Notes: generated from the letters alone by a model not told the origin. A stretch of 64,000 nt of DNA from Komagataeibacter xylinus (GCF_004302915.1 NZ_QQBI01000005.1:1-64000), one strand, 5' to 3'; shown: positions 45,801 to 55,501, numbered from the stretch's first letter. Made by a program: numbers and translations.

Positions 45801-47552
45801 ATGTCCGATGTTCTCGGCGTTTATTATGGAACAGGCAACACCGTAACCGAAAGCGGCTCATATACACTGGACCCAGGGGGCGTGCTCGGCCTTCTTTCGC
45901 CTGCGGCCATGACCGTCTCCTCTCCAGACGGCAAGCCCGTCGATGCGACAATCAACTTCGCGGGCCTGCTTGACCTGCCCGTCACCGCCGCTGCCTCTTT
46001 TACCGTCACCGCTGAAAAGAATACGGTCGTGACAGTCAGCGCGGGCGCCGTAAACACGCTGACCACAACCACCCTTGATGCAAATGGCGGCACGGTGGCG
46101 CTGGCTGGCGGCCTGCTGAACGCGGCAAGCGGGGTGACAATCAACCTGACAAATGGCGGCACATTCAACGGGTCTGGCATCATTTCCGCCCTGGCGGGCG
46201 CCACCATCAACTTTGGCAGCGGTGGCGGCACGCTCAACCTTGCCGGTTCCGACACGGGGCTTGCGCTGCTGTCGGGCGCATCCATCAATAACTTCGGCAG
46301 TGGTGATTCCATTATCGTGGAGAGTGATGGCACCCCCGCAACGGTAACCGGCGTCAGCTATGATAGCCTGCTTGGTTCTTCCACCCTCACCTTCTCCAAC
46401 GGGGATACGCTGGCGCTTCAGGGCCAGTATCAGGACACCAACCCGCAGGCCGCCGGTTACGTCTCCACCGTAGCCGATGCGGATGGGGAAGGCACGGTCC
46501 TGGTGTGCTTCCTCGCCGGCTCCATGATCCGCACCCCGGATGCTGACATCGCCATTGAAGACCTGTGCGCGGGCGACACCATCATCACCATGGTGAATGG
46601 CGCGCCACAGCCCCGCACCATTACATGGGCCGGCCGGGCGCATGCCATGGTTCACCCCGGACTGCCCGATGATGAAGCAGGCTACCCGGTCCGTATCCTC
46701 AAGGATGCCATAAGCGCGGGCGTGCCCTACAAGGACATGCTGATTACGGCGGAGCACTGCCTTTATTTCGAGGGGCGGTTCGTGCCCGCCCGCATGCTCG
46801 TCAATAACACGTCCATTTTCTACGATCGCACGATCACGTCGTATGATTACTACCATATTGAAACGCAGGAACACGCGGTCATCATCGCTGATGGCATGAT
46901 GACCGAAAGCTATCTTGATACCGGCAACCGCCGTGCCTTCCGCCAACAGGGCAATGTCGTTCTGCTCGGTGGCAGCCGCAACCTGACATGGGCGCAGGCC
47001 GCCGCACCGCTTGACGTATCGCCGGGCTTCGTCGAGCCGCTGTTCCGCCAGATCGCGGCCCGCGCCGCTGCTTCAGGGCATGAACCCCAGGCACAGGCCG
47101 CCACCATGACGGACGAGGCCGACCTGCACCTGATGACGCAGGCTGGCGTCATCATCCACAAGATGCGCGAGGCAAACGGGTTTGCCTTCTTCATGATCCC
47201 GCCGGGGGTGGAGAGCGTACGCATCATGTCCCGCACCAGCCGCCCGTCGGACACGATCGGCCCCTATATTGACGACCGCCGCCAGCTTGGCGTTCTGGTC
47301 AAGGACATCAAACTGTTCGAAGGCAGCATGGCCCGCCCCATTACCACCCACCTTGCCCATGAGGCGCCCGAGGGCTGGCATGATGGCTGGTACGCACCCG
47401 AAAATGTTCCCTGCCGCTGGACAGACGGGCAGGCCACCGTGCACCTCGGCGCCCGGCACCCCACGCTCATGGGGCTGCTCTGCCTCGAAATCCTTGCAGG
47501 TGGCCCCTATGTCATCAGCGCCACGCCCCAGCCGCAGTCCCTGACAGCATGA
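45801..47552 (+). CDS. Secreted beta-repeat protein with Hint (Hedgehog/intein-type) domain
   Basis: A 583-residue protein. Residues 1-230 form a Gly/Thr/Asn-rich beta-solenoid-like region (ANGGTVALAGGLLNAASG, NLTNGGTFNGSG). At about 236 a Hint_2-type domain starts with CFLAGSMIRTPDADIAIEDL, the Cys being the expected autocatalytic nucleophile, and continues with VPYKDMLITAEHCLYF and the block with TSYDYYHIE. A C-terminal region to 583 is unassigned. Such proteins are frequent in Acetobacteraceae and Rhodobacterales, often without a signal peptide. The start is the ATG at 45801, seven bases from AGGAG, rather than 45795. Self-cleavage is inferred from the motif. Confidence 0.8.
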   Translation: MSDVLGVYYGTGNTVTESGSYTLDPGGVLGLLSPAAMTVSSPDGKPVDATINFAGLLDLPVTAAASFTVTAEKNTVVTVSAGAVNTLTTTTLDANGGTVALAGGLLNAASGVTINLTNGGTFNGSGIISALAGATINFGSGGGTLNLAGSDTGLALLSGASINNFGSGDSIIVESDGTPATVTGVSYDSLLGSSTLTFSNGDTLALQGQYQDTNPQAAGYVSTVADADGEGTVLVCFLAGSMIRTPDADIAIEDLCAGDTIITMVNGAPQPRTITWAGRAHAMVHPGLPDDEAGYPVRILKDAISAGVPYKDMLITAEHCLYFEGRFVPARMLVNNTSIFYDRTITSYDYYHIETQEHAVIIADGMMTESYLDTGNRRAFRQQGNVVLLGGSRNLTWAQAAAPLDVSPGFVEPLFRQIAARAAASGHEPQAQAATMTDEADLHLMTQAGVIIHKMREANGFAFFMIPPGVESVRIMSRTSRPSDTIGPYIDDRRQLGVLVKDIKLFEGSMARPITTHLAHEAPEGWHDGWYAPENVPCRWTDGQATVHLGARHPTLMGLLCLEILAGGPYVISATPQPQSLTA

Positions 47553-47560
47553 GAGAGGAT

Positions 47561-47582
47561 CCCTGCGCCCCTGGGCGCAGGG
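47561..47582 (+). terminator. GC hairpin between the Hint and XRE genes
   Basis: A perfect 10-base-pair stem (CCCTGCGCCC/GGGCGCAGGG, two-base loop) nine bases after the Hint-protein stop. There is no T tract, so it could be a weak terminator, an mRNA-stabilising hairpin or an operator. The XRE gene starts 13 bases later. Confidence 0.45.
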
Positions 47583-47595
47583 ACCGACCAGCCAT

Positions 47596-48174
47596 ATGAA
47601 TGCACCCTTTACCCTCAAAGCCGGACAGATCTGGACCGGCGCGCCGCCCCGCCGCGAAATACGTGGCATTGACGAAGTGGGGGAAACCCAGGTCTCGTTT
47701 CACAAACAGACCTCAAGGCGCCGTTTCCTGACCTATCAGACCACGACGATCATGGGATTTCGCAAATGGATCCAGCAGAGTCAGGCCATCTCCAGTGATG
47801 GGCTGAGTGCTGCCAGCATGCATGGGTTTTCCCCATCACGTGAAATCGGGCAGCGGATCCAGCTCCTGCGCAAGGCGGCGGGGCTGAGCCAGCAGGAGCT
47901 GGCCAACATGCTCGGGGTCTCGCGTACTGCCGTTGGTTTTTGGGAAACGGGGCGCCCCAACAGGATCAGCAGGCATGTGCCCCGCATCGCAAAGATTTTT
48001 GGTATCAGCGAGGAAGTTTTCCTCAATGGGCAGAGCAGCGAAAAAACCCAGATGTCCGTTACAAGGGACGAGGAAAATATCATCAACCTCTACAGGGCCC
48101 TTCCAATAGATGACAGGCTCCAGGCGATAAAACGCATGGAAATGCTTTATAAGAGGCACCTACATTCTTCGTAA
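47596..48174 (+). CDS. XRE-family transcriptional regulator
   Basis: A 192-residue regulator. A basic N-terminal extension of about 80 residues without recognisable domain precedes an HTH_3 domain (IGQRIQLLRKAAGLSQQELA, then MLGVSRTAVGFWETG, about 84-140). A short C-terminal helical tail follows (PIDDRLQAIKRMEMLYKR). FWETGRPNRISRHVPRIAKIFGISEEVF is the usual second half of such domains. The ATG at 47596 overlaps no strong ribosome-binding site. It lies 43 bases after the Hint gene and may control it or respond to the same island. The operator is unknown. Confidence 0.78.
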   Translation: MNAPFTLKAGQIWTGAPPRREIRGIDEVGETQVSFHKQTSRRRFLTYQTTTIMGFRKWIQQSQAISSDGLSAASMHGFSPSREIGQRIQLLRKAAGLSQQELANMLGVSRTAVGFWETGRPNRISRHVPRIAKIFGISEEVFLNGQSSEKTQMSVTRDEENIINLYRALPIDDRLQAIKRMEMLYKRHLHSS

Positions 48175-48216
48175 GGCATTACAGGACTTGAAAAACAAAG
48201 CGTCTTCCAAATATTA

Positions 48217-48378
48217 GAGACTGTCTGAAAAGTCAGCCCCACAGACATCCAGAAATCATAAGAAAGTTTTTGGTGAAGCTTTTTTCAAAAAGCTTCGAAG
48301 AACACCGCCTTTTTGAAAAAAGGCAGCACCCAAAAACTTTTATCATTTTTTATCAATGAGCTGTTTTCAAACAGTCTC
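48217..48378 (-). mobile_element. 162-base MITE inserted at the stop codon of the barrel-protein gene
   Basis: The ends are GAGACTGTCTGAAAAG and TTTTCAAACAGTCTC. The flanks are TTA at 48214-48216 and TTA at 48379-48381, the second being the complement of the TAA stop of the barrel-protein gene. It is colinear in reverse with the 4565-4725 element, including the arm that reads CTCATTGATAAAAAATGATA on the minus strand. The double-hairpin core is at about 48263-48343. It has no coding capacity. It should also terminate the adjoining gene. Confidence 0.85.
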
Positions 48379-49686
48379 TTAAAACCCGATCACCGCATCC
48401 CCGCCAAAGGTGAACATGCCGTTATTGCGCCCGCCATTGAACGGCGTGGTGCCATTGAGCGCCCGGTCAAAGCGGATTTCGGGCCGCAGCATGAACACGC
48501 GCACATGGTGGCCAATCTGCGGGCGGTAGCTCAGCCCCAGCGTCATTTCCCCATAGGTAGTGCCATGACTCGAGGCCTGCGGCCCCGGCACCACCTCGCC
48601 CCCCGTGCCCGCCAGGGCCTCCATGTAGGAATTGTTCCCCCGGAAGGTAGCCACCATGGCGTTGTTGTTGTCACGATAGATCTCGCCACGGTAGTTGAAG
48701 GTCAGGTCGCGGTTGATGCGATAACTGAGGAAGCTGATGAAGCTCTCCGCATCCACGCCTGCAAACTGCCCGCGCGCGCCCATGCCGCGCGTGCCTTCAT
48801 CATGCAGGTAATTGAACTCCGCCGTCAGGCTCAGGCGTTTGTTGACCTGGTAATAAGCACTGACATCGTTCCAGAAACGCTGGGTGTGATCGGCTTCGTA
48901 ATGCCCGATGTCACGCCAGGCATTTTCCGGCCCGACCCGGCTCAGTTCCACGATCTTCAGCCTGCCATGGGCCAGATTGTTCAGGTTGAAGCCAAAATAG
49001 CCCGCGGGCGCATTGTTGTTATCCGCATGGCCGAAAGATGTCTGGTTGCCGGTATCGATCCCGAACGTCACGTCAACCATCGGCGTCACATGCCAGTTGA
49101 ACATGGCCCCGATATGTTGGAACGGCACCGAATATTCAGATGTATAGGCCAACGTGTAGAAAGGGCGCGAGGTGGGGTCCAGCCCTTCCACCCCCATTGG
49201 GGCCTGCAATATGCCCGCCTGCATGTCCAGCCCGCCGCGGGTGGCCCATGGCAGGTGCACATCCATATGCGCCTGTGCCGGAATGAGCTGGTAACGCGCG
49301 TTCCATTCCCGGTCACTCACGCCAAGCAGCTGGTAATAGCGGGCATCCGAGCCGTACATCCCTTCAAGCGTGAAACCGACCTGATAGGTATTGCGGGTGG
49401 AATCGATGGCTTTGGCAAGCGTGAATTCCGCCTGGTTCAGTTGCACCTGATTGGCGTGGTCGGCAAAGAAATCACCAAAATTGTAGCCGGGCTGGGGGCG
49501 GGCGGGGTTGGCCATGATGCCGCCTTCGATCTGGCCCGTCAGGGTCACGCCGCCAAGCCAGCGCGTGAAACCCGTGTCATGCCCCAACCCCGAGAAAACC
49601 TTGACCTGCGCCCGCGCCCTGCCTGAAACGCCGGTAAAAAGGCAGGCGACCACCAGAAGGCCCCAAACCCGGTGGTGTGATTTCAT
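48379..49686 (-). CDS. Outer-membrane beta-barrel protein (BBP2/OmpL-like porin)
   Basis: A 435-residue exported barrel. The signal peptide MKSHHRVWGLLVVACLFTGV is cut near RARAQ. Alternating strands with aromatic girdles follow, such as GYFGFNLNNLAHGRLK, RLSLTAEFNYLHDEG, and RINRDLTFNYRGEIY, and the protein ends in Phe (DAVIGF), the usual outer-membrane insertion signal. The pattern fits the beta-barrel porin-2 group. The ATG at 49686 has GGAGGGG upstream. The TAA stop coincides with the target duplication of a MITE, so the gene ends exactly at an insertion. The transported solute is unknown. Confidence 0.78.
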   Translation of the reverse strand: MKSHHRVWGLLVVACLFTGVSGRARAQVKVFSGLGHDTGFTRWLGGVTLTGQIEGGIMANPARPQPGYNFGDFFADHANQVQLNQAEFTLAKAIDSTRNTYQVGFTLEGMYGSDARYYQLLGVSDREWNARYQLIPAQAHMDVHLPWATRGGLDMQAGILQAPMGVEGLDPTSRPFYTLAYTSEYSVPFQHIGAMFNWHVTPMVDVTFGIDTGNQTSFGHADNNNAPAGYFGFNLNNLAHGRLKIVELSRVGPENAWRDIGHYEADHTQRFWNDVSAYYQVNKRLSLTAEFNYLHDEGTRGMGARGQFAGVDAESFISFLSYRINRDLTFNYRGEIYRDNNNAMVATFRGNNSYMEALAGTGGEVVPGPQASSHGTTYGEMTLGLSYRPQIGHHVRVFMLRPEIRFDRALNGTTPFNGGRNNGMFTFGGDAVIGF

Positions 49687-49841
49687 GATCGGTTTTCCCC
49701 TCCGGCACCTGCCGACAGCGCCAGGGCCTGTGCAGCCCTGTCCGGCAATCATGAAATTTCTTTTATTTTATTTTCCGGCAGCCTGAAACCTAAATTATTG
49801 AAATGGTTCGATCTTATAACAATGCCCTATAAGATATATCT

Positions 49842-50807
49842 TTATTTTCCCAGCCATCCGCGCCGCCAGAACCACAACAGCGGCAGCACGACGGTGGCCG
49901 CCATCAGCGCGAGCGAATACCAGTAGCCGTATTTCCAGTTCAGTTCCGGTATATCGTGAAAGTTCATGCCATAAATACCGGCCACCAGCGTGGGGGCCAC
50001 GCCAATGAAACTGACCACGGTCAGGATCTTCATGCCGTTATTCTGCTCGATGCTGATAAAGCCCAGCGTCGCATCAAGCAGGAACTGCACCTTGTTGGCG
50101 GTCTGTGACACGAAATCGTTGAGCGAGCGGATATCACGCCCCACCGTGCCCAGCCGCGCCTGCAGCCGCTCGCTCAGGTCATGGCGCTTGTTCTCGCCCA
50201 GAAAGATCGAGATCCGCTCAAGCCCCAGCAGGCTGTCGCGCACGGATGAACTCAGGTCGCCCGAGCGCCCCACCCGGCGCAGCATGTTGCGCAGCAGGTT
50301 GGCGGCCTGCGCCTGGCTTGGCGCCTCGGACTGAAAGACATCCTTGGACATGCCATCAAGCGACTGGCCCAGATGTTCAAGGATATCGGCCAGCCGGTCC
50401 ACGATGGCCTCAAGCAGCATGATTCCCGCCTCGTTGGCGCTGAGCGGCGTGTCCTGCCCCGCCACCTGCCGCGCCACCACGTCAAACGCGCTGAAGCCGG
50501 TATAGCGGATGGTCAGGATCCGCTCATGCATGAGCACGAACCCCACGGGCGAGACGAAAAAGTCATCCGGCGTCTTGCGCACCAGCGGCGTGGAGAGATA
50601 GACGGCATTCCCCTCCATGAACAGGCGCGAGGAACTCTCGATCTCGTCAAGCTGGGCACGGGTGGGAATGCGCAGGCCGGTCAGTTCGGCGGCAAGGGCT
50701 TCCTCATCCGTGGTGGGGTCAAGCAGGTCCAGCCATGCTGCGTCGGCCACATCGGCCGCTGCGGTCACTGTGCGGGCCGGGGCGCCGGGGCGATGCGCTA
50801 GAAACAT
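49842..50807 (-). CDS. corA: CorA-family magnesium/cobalt transporter
   Basis: A 321-residue inner-membrane channel. The large cytoplasmic domain (ARTVTAAADVADAAWLDLLD, LTIRYTGFSAFDVVARQV) leads to a long helix, then TM1 ILTVVSFIGVAPTLVAGIYG. The GMN selectivity motif follows (YGMNF near residue 281), and TM2 is YSLALMAATVVLPLLWFW. The loop DIPELNWKYGYW is typical. The C-terminal basic end is WRRGWLGK. It lies between the barrel protein and the divergent trpB. Mg2+ is the likely main substrate. Confidence 0.92.
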   Translation of the reverse strand: MFLAHRPGAPARTVTAAADVADAAWLDLLDPTTDEEALAAELTGLRIPTRAQLDEIESSSRLFMEGNAVYLSTPLVRKTPDDFFVSPVGFVLMHERILTIRYTGFSAFDVVARQVAGQDTPLSANEAGIMLLEAIVDRLADILEHLGQSLDGMSKDVFQSEAPSQAQAANLLRNMLRRVGRSGDLSSSVRDSLLGLERISIFLGENKRHDLSERLQARLGTVGRDIRSLNDFVSQTANKVQFLLDATLGFISIEQNNGMKILTVVSFIGVAPTLVAGIYGMNFHDIPELNWKYGYWYSLALMAATVVLPLLWFWRRGWLGK

Positions 50808-51003
50808 GGGCTGTCTTTCGTTAATTCCTGTCGCTGTTCATCCATCATGCCGGGGCAAACATGTCAAATCATGACACATGTCCCCTCGCCCGCGGGGGCT
50901 GGTATTTTGCCGCCATCCGGTCCAGAACCGCATGACACGGCAGCTTGGGACGGCTGCATGACAGAACCTGAGCCACGCACCTATTTCTTGCGGAGTAGCG
51001 AAG

Positions 51004-52233
51004 TTGAGCGCAACAGACACACAGGCAGGCGCCAACAGCCTGCGCAGCGGGCCGGACGGGCGCGGCCGTTTCGGCATTTTTGGGGGCCGCTTCGTAGCCG
51101 AGACCCTGATGCCGCTCCTGCTGGAGCTGGACGCCGCCTACAGGGCCGCCCAGGCCGACCCCGAATTCCACCGCGAGCTGGATTACTACCTCAAGGATTA
51201 TGTCGGCCGTCCCAGCCCGCTGTGGCTTGCCCGCCGCATGACCGAGCAGCTCGGTGGCGCAAAGATCTACATGAAGCGCGAGGAGCTGAACCACACCGGC
51301 TCGCACAAGCTCAACAATGTCATGGGCCAGATCCTGCTCGCCCGCCGCATGGGCCGCACGCGCATCGTGGCCGAGACCGGTGCCGGCCAGCACGGCGTTG
51401 CCACCGCCACCGTGTGCGCGCTGTTCGGCATGAAATGCGCCATCTACATGGGGGCCACCGATGTCGAGCGCCAGAAGCCCAACGTGTTCCGCATGCGGCT
51501 GCTGGGCGCTGAAGTGGTTCCCGTCACGGCAGGTGCGGGCACGCTCAAGGATGCCATGAACGAGGCCATGCGCGACTGGGTGACCAACGTGCATGACACC
51601 TACTTCCTGGTTGGCACCGTGGCAGGGCCCCACCCCTACCCGCAGATGGTGCGTGACTTCCAGTCCGTCATCGGCGTGGAAACCAAAGAGCAGATCATGG
51701 CAGCCGAAGGCCGCCTGCCCGATGCGATCGTTGCCGCCATTGGCGGCGGGTCGAACGCCATGGGCATCTTCCACCCCTTTCTCGATGACCCCGAAGTGAA
51801 GCTGATCGGCGTCGAGGCGGCAGGCTGCGGGCTGGATAGCGGGCGCACCGCCGCCTCCATCGAGCGCGGCAGGCCCGGCGTGCTGCATGGCAACCGCACC
51901 TACCTGCTGCAGGATGATGACGGGCAGATCACCGAGGCGCATTCCATCAGCGCAGGGCTGGACTACCCCGGCGTCGGCCCCGAGCATTCATGGCTCAGCG
52001 ACATTGGCCGCGCGGAATACGTGGGTGCCACCGACCAGGAGGCGCTCGACGCCTTCCAGCTCTGCACCCGCACCGAGGGCATCATCCCCGCGCTGGAAAG
52101 CGCGCATGCCATCGCCTATGCCGCCAGGCTCGCGCCCACCATGGCGAAGGACCAGATCATCGTGGTCAACATCTCCGGCCGGGGGGACAAGGACATCTTT
52201 ACCGTTGCCGAACACCTGGGAGTGAAACTGTGA
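51004..52233 (+). CDS. trpB: Tryptophan synthase beta chain
   Basis: TrpB condenses indole with L-serine, using PLP. The Schiff-base Lys is in [16 protein letters not shown] near residue 100. The [13 protein letters not shown] segment, [13 protein letters not shown] (phosphate loop) and [10 protein letters not shown] are intact. The gene starts with TTG at 51004 (GGAG about 10 bases upstream). 409 residues. Its TGA overlaps the GTG of trpA. Its common alphaproteobacterial partner trpF lies 46 kb away at 4750-5376. Confidence 0.95.
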   Translation: MSATDTQAGANSLRSGPDGRGRFGIFGGRFVAETLMPLLLELDAAYRAAQADPEFHRELDYYLKDYVGRPSPLWLARRMTEQLGGAKIYMKREELNHTGSHKLNNVMGQILLARRMGRTRIVAETGAGQHGVATATVCALFGMKCAIYMGATDVERQKPNVFRMRLLGAEVVPVTAGAGTLKDAMNEAMRDWVTNVHDTYFLVGTVAGPHPYPQMVRDFQSVIGVETKEQIMAAEGRLPDAIVAAIGGGSNAMGIFHPFLDDPEVKLIGVEAAGCGLDSGRTAASIERGRPGVLHGNRTYLLQDDDGQITEAHSISAGLDYPGVGPEHSWLSDIGRAEYVGATDQEALDAFQLCTRTEGIIPALESAHAIAYAARLAPTMAKDQIIVVNISGRGDKDIFTVAEHLGVKL

Positions 52234-53066
52234 GCCGCATCGCCCGCCGCTTCGCCACCCTGCGCGCGCAGGGCCGTGGCGCCCTGATCCCGTATGTCGA
52301 GGCCTGCGACCCCGATTATGACACGTCGCTCGCCATCCTGCGCGGCATGCCCGCCGCTGGCGCCGACCTGATCGAGGTGGGCGTGCCCTTCTCCGACCCG
52401 TCAGCCGATGGCCCGACCATCCAGAAGGCCGCGCTGCGCGGGCTGAAGGGCGGCTCGACCATGAAGCGCGTGCTGGAGATGGTGCGTGCCTTCCGCGAAG
52501 GCGATGACGGGACGCCCATCATCCTGATGGGCTACACCAACCCCATCGAAGCCTACGGCGCCGAACGCTTCTGCGCGGATGCGAAAGCAGCCGGCGTGGA
52601 CGGGCTGATCGTGGTTGACATGCCACCCGAGGAAGCCGACCTGCTGGCAGGTCCGGCAGCAGCCACCGGGCTGGACATCATCCGCCTTGTCGCCCCCACC
52701 ACGCCGGATGCGCGGCTGCCCATCGTGTTCAATGGCGCGTCGGGCTTTGTCTATTATGTCAGCATCACGGGCGTGACCGGCACGCGCACCGCCAGCACCG
52801 ATGAACTGGCCGCTGCCCTGCCGCGCCTGCGCAAGGCGACCGACCTGCCCATCGCCATCGGCTTTGGCATCCGCACGCCAGAACTCGCGGCCAATGCCGT
52901 AAGCGTGGCGGACGCCGCCGTGGTGGCCTCGGCCCTGCTCAACACGCTTGAGGGCACGCTTGACGCGGATGGACAGGCAACAGCGAAAACCGTGCCCGCC
53001 GTGCTCGAGCAGCTGCGCGGGCTGGCTGACGCCGTGCATGCCGTGAGCAAAACCGCCTCAAAATAA
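52230..53066 (+). CDS. trpA: Tryptophan synthase alpha chain
   Basis: TrpA cleaves indole-3-glycerol phosphate and channels indole to Trp[20 protein letters not shown], the catalytic Glu in [35 protein letters not shown] (second acid) and [13 protein letters not shown] are all present. The GTG at 52230 overlaps the trpB stop. 278 residues. A hairpin repeat follows before accD, which may reduce readthrough from trpBA. Confidence 0.95.
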   Translation: MSRIARRFATLRAQGRGALIPYVEACDPDYDTSLAILRGMPAAGADLIEVGVPFSDPSADGPTIQKAALRGLKGGSTMKRVLEMVRAFREGDDGTPIILMGYTNPIEAYGAERFCADAKAAGVDGLIVVDMPPEEADLLAGPAAATGLDIIRLVAPTTPDARLPIVFNGASGFVYYVSITGVTGTRTASTDELAAALPRLRKATDLPIAIGFGIRTPELAANAVSVADAAVVASALLNTLEGTLDADGQATAKTVPAVLEQLRGLADAVHAVSKTASK

Positions 53067-53083
53067 TCCATTGATACAGAACA

Positions 53084-53164
53084 GAAGTTTTCGGGTGCCG
53101 CCTTTTTTCAAAAAGGCGGCGTTCTCTCGAAGCTTTTTGGAAAAAGCTTCACCAGAAACTTTTT
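53084..53164 (+). repeat. Double-hairpin intergenic repeat, copy 12
   Basis: A near-perfect core: AGAAGTTTTCGGGTGCCGCC, TTTTTTCAAAAAGGCGGC, GAAGCTTTTTGGAAAAAGCTTC, ACCAGAAACTTTTT. Upstream CCATTGATACAGAACAG matches the MITE arm, so it may be an eroded MITE. It lies in the trpA-accD gap, starting 18 bases after the trpA stop. Confidence 0.82.
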
Positions 53165-53283
53165 ACAGTCTGCAGGCCGTTTCACAGGCAATTTTCCGGA
53201 ACGCTCCCTGCAATGACAATCTGGCCCAATCGTTCATCTGCCTGTATGGAACAGGCCTCCAGAAAGCTTAAGGGAGAGGCAAC

Positions 53284-54150
53284 ATGAGCTGGCTGACCGA
53301 ATATGTGCGCCCCAAGATCCGCGGCCTGCTCAAGCGGGAAGTGCCGGACAACCTGTGGACCAACTGCGAATCATGCGAGCAGATGATCCTGACCAAGGAC
53401 CTGCGCAAGGCGCTGAACGTGTGCCCGCATTGCGGCCACCACATGCGCGCCACCGTGCCCGAGCGGCTGGAATGGACGTTCGATAACGGGGAATACACCC
53501 GCATCGAACTGCCCAAGGTGCCGGTTGACCCGCTCTCCTTCCGTGATCGCAAGCGCTATACCGACCGGCTCAAGGATGAACGCGCCAAGTCCCACCTTGA
53601 GGAATCGATGGCCGTGGCCCACGGCCAGATTGGTGGCCATAACGCGGTAGTGGCGGTGATGGCGTTCGAGTTCATCGCGGGCACCATGGGGGCAGCGCTT
53701 GGCGAGGCTTTCCTAGCCGCCGCCCGCCTGGCCATCCTGCAGCAGTCGCCGCTGATCGTGTTCACCGCATCGGGCGGGGCGCGCATGCAGGAGGGCATGA
53801 TCAGCCTGATGCAGATGCCGCGCACGACGGTTGCGGTGCAGATGCTCAAGGAAGCGGGCCTGCCCTATTTCGTGGTGCTGACCAACCCGACCACGGGTGG
53901 CGTATCCGCCTCGTTCGCCATGCTGGGCGATGTGCAGATTGCTGAGCCCAATGCGCTGATCGGCTTCGCGGGCCAGCGCGTGATCGAGGATACGGTGCGC
54001 GAGAAGCTGCCTGAAGGCTTCCAGCGCGCGGAATACCTGCTTGAGCATGGCATGCTCGACATGGTGGTCAAGCGCGGCGACCTGCGCGCGGTGCTTGGCC
54101 GCCTGACAGCGCAGCTCAACTACCGCCACATCGCCCCCCGCGCCGCCTGA
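53284..54150 (+). CDS. accD: Acetyl-CoA carboxylase carboxyltransferase subunit beta
   Basis: AccD, with AccA, transfers the carboxyl group from biotin to acetyl-CoA in fatty acid synthesis. The N-terminal zinc ribbon (two CxxC: CESC and CPHCGHH) precedes the crotonase-like domain: EFIAGTMGAALGEAF, IVFTASGGARMQEG (oxyanion), LTNPTTGGVSASFAMLGD and IGFAGQRVIEDTVREKLPEG. The ATG at 53284 follows AAGGGAGAGG. 288 residues. In the usual order trpA-accD-folC; folC starts 17 bases later. Confidence 0.95.
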   Translation: MSWLTEYVRPKIRGLLKREVPDNLWTNCESCEQMILTKDLRKALNVCPHCGHHMRATVPERLEWTFDNGEYTRIELPKVPVDPLSFRDRKRYTDRLKDERAKSHLEESMAVAHGQIGGHNAVVAVMAFEFIAGTMGAALGEAFLAAARLAILQQSPLIVFTASGGARMQEGMISLMQMPRTTVAVQMLKEAGLPYFVVLTNPTTGGVSASFAMLGDVQIAEPNALIGFAGQRVIEDTVREKLPEGFQRAEYLLEHGMLDMVVKRGDLRAVLGRLTAQLNYRHIAPRAA

Positions 54151-54167
54151 GCTACGGAACCCCGCAC

Positions 54168-55490
54168 ATGAAAGCGCCTGCCCTCGGGCCGGAATTCGTG
54201 GGCCGCACAGGCCAGATACTGGAACGGCTGAACCGGCTGTATCCGGCCCTGATCGACCTGTCGCTCACCCGGCTTGAAACGCTGCTTGGCCGCCTTGGCC
54301 ACCCCGAGCGCCGCATGCCGCCTGTCGTGCATGTGGCGGGCACCAACGGCAAGGGCAGCACCTGCGCCTTCATGCGCGCCGTAGCCGAGGCTGCGGGCTG
54401 GCGCGTGCATGTGCTCACCTCGCCCCACCTCGTGCATGTGACCGAGCGCTTCCGCATTGCGGGCCAGATCGTGAGCGAGCACGAACTCGCCGCCGTGCTG
54501 GAGGAGATCGAGCAGGTCAACGCATGCGCGCCCATTACGGTGTTCGAGGTGCTGACGGCAGCAGGCTTCATGCTCTGCGCCCGTCACCCGGCGGATCTGA
54601 CAATCGTGGAAGTGGGGCTGGGTGGCCGGTTTGACGCCACCAACGTGATACAGCGCCCGGCAGCCTGTGCCATTACCGCCATCTCGATGGATCACGAGGC
54701 CTTTCTGGGCGATACGCTGGGTGCCATCGCGGGCGAAAAGGCTGGCATCATCAAGCACGGCGTGCCGGTTGCCACCGGCCGCCAGCCTGCCGAGGTGATG
54801 GCGGTCATCGCCCGCACTGCACACGCTCAGGCCGCCCCGCTATGGCGGCGCGACCATGAATGGTTCATCGAAGCTGTAGAGGGGGGCACAGCCCTACGCT
54901 ACCGCGATGCCCATGGCACGCTGCACCTGCCCCCACCCGGCCTGCGTGGTGCCCACCAGATCGACAATGCGGGCCTTGCCATCGCCACCCTGCGGGCCAG
55001 TGGCCTGCCCGTGCCTGCCAGCGGCTGGGCGGGCATTGCGCAGGCCCGCTGGCCCGCGCGCATGCAGCGCCTGTCGGGCCATCTGGCGGCCCTGCTGCCT
55101 GCCGGGTGGGAACTGTGGCTCGATGGCGGCCACAACCCCGGCGCGGGCCACGTTCTGGCGCAGGTGATGGATGAGTGGTCGGACCAGCCCACCCATCTGG
55201 TCATTGGCATGAAGCAGACAAAGGACGCCATCGGCTTCCTCGCCCCGCTCCTGCCGCGTGCCGCGTCCATTCAGGCCGTGGCGGAAGAAGGCCAGCACCT
55301 GGCCCAGCCCGTGGCCGATATCGTGGCCGCATCCGGCGGGCGCGCCACGGCAGGCCCGACCCTGCACGCTGCCCTGAGCCATCTTGCGGCCCAGGCTGGC
55401 CCTGACGCCCCGCCTGCGCGCGTTATCATATGCGGCAGCCTGTACCTGGCCGGTGTTGCGCTACAGCACGATGGCTGGCAGCCGGACTGA
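54168..55490 (+). CDS. folC: Dihydrofolate synthase / folylpolyglutamate synthase
   Basis: FolC adds glutamate to dihydropteroate and to reduced folates. ATP-binding P-loop VAGTNGKGST is near residue 58, followed by LTSPHLVHVTERFRI and LTIVEVGLGGRFDATNVI. SMDHEAFLGDTLGAIAGEKAG contains the metal His region, and the C-terminal domain includes LWLDGGHNPGAG. 440 residues. It follows accD on the same strand. Confidence 0.93.
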   Translation: MKAPALGPEFVGRTGQILERLNRLYPALIDLSLTRLETLLGRLGHPERRMPPVVHVAGTNGKGSTCAFMRAVAEAAGWRVHVLTSPHLVHVTERFRIAGQIVSEHELAAVLEEIEQVNACAPITVFEVLTAAGFMLCARHPADLTIVEVGLGGRFDATNVIQRPAACAITAISMDHEAFLGDTLGAIAGEKAGIIKHGVPVATGRQPAEVMAVIARTAHAQAAPLWRRDHEWFIEAVEGGTALRYRDAHGTLHLPPPGLRGAHQIDNAGLAIATLRASGLPVPASGWAGIAQARWPARMQRLSGHLAALLPAGWELWLDGGHNPGAGHVLAQVMDEWSDQPTHLVIGMKQTKDAIGFLAPLLPRAASIQAVAEEGQHLAQPVADIVAASGGRATAGPTLHAALSHLAAQAGPDAPPARVIICGSLYLAGVALQHDGWQPD

Positions 55491-55501
55491 AAACGGATAA
55501 A

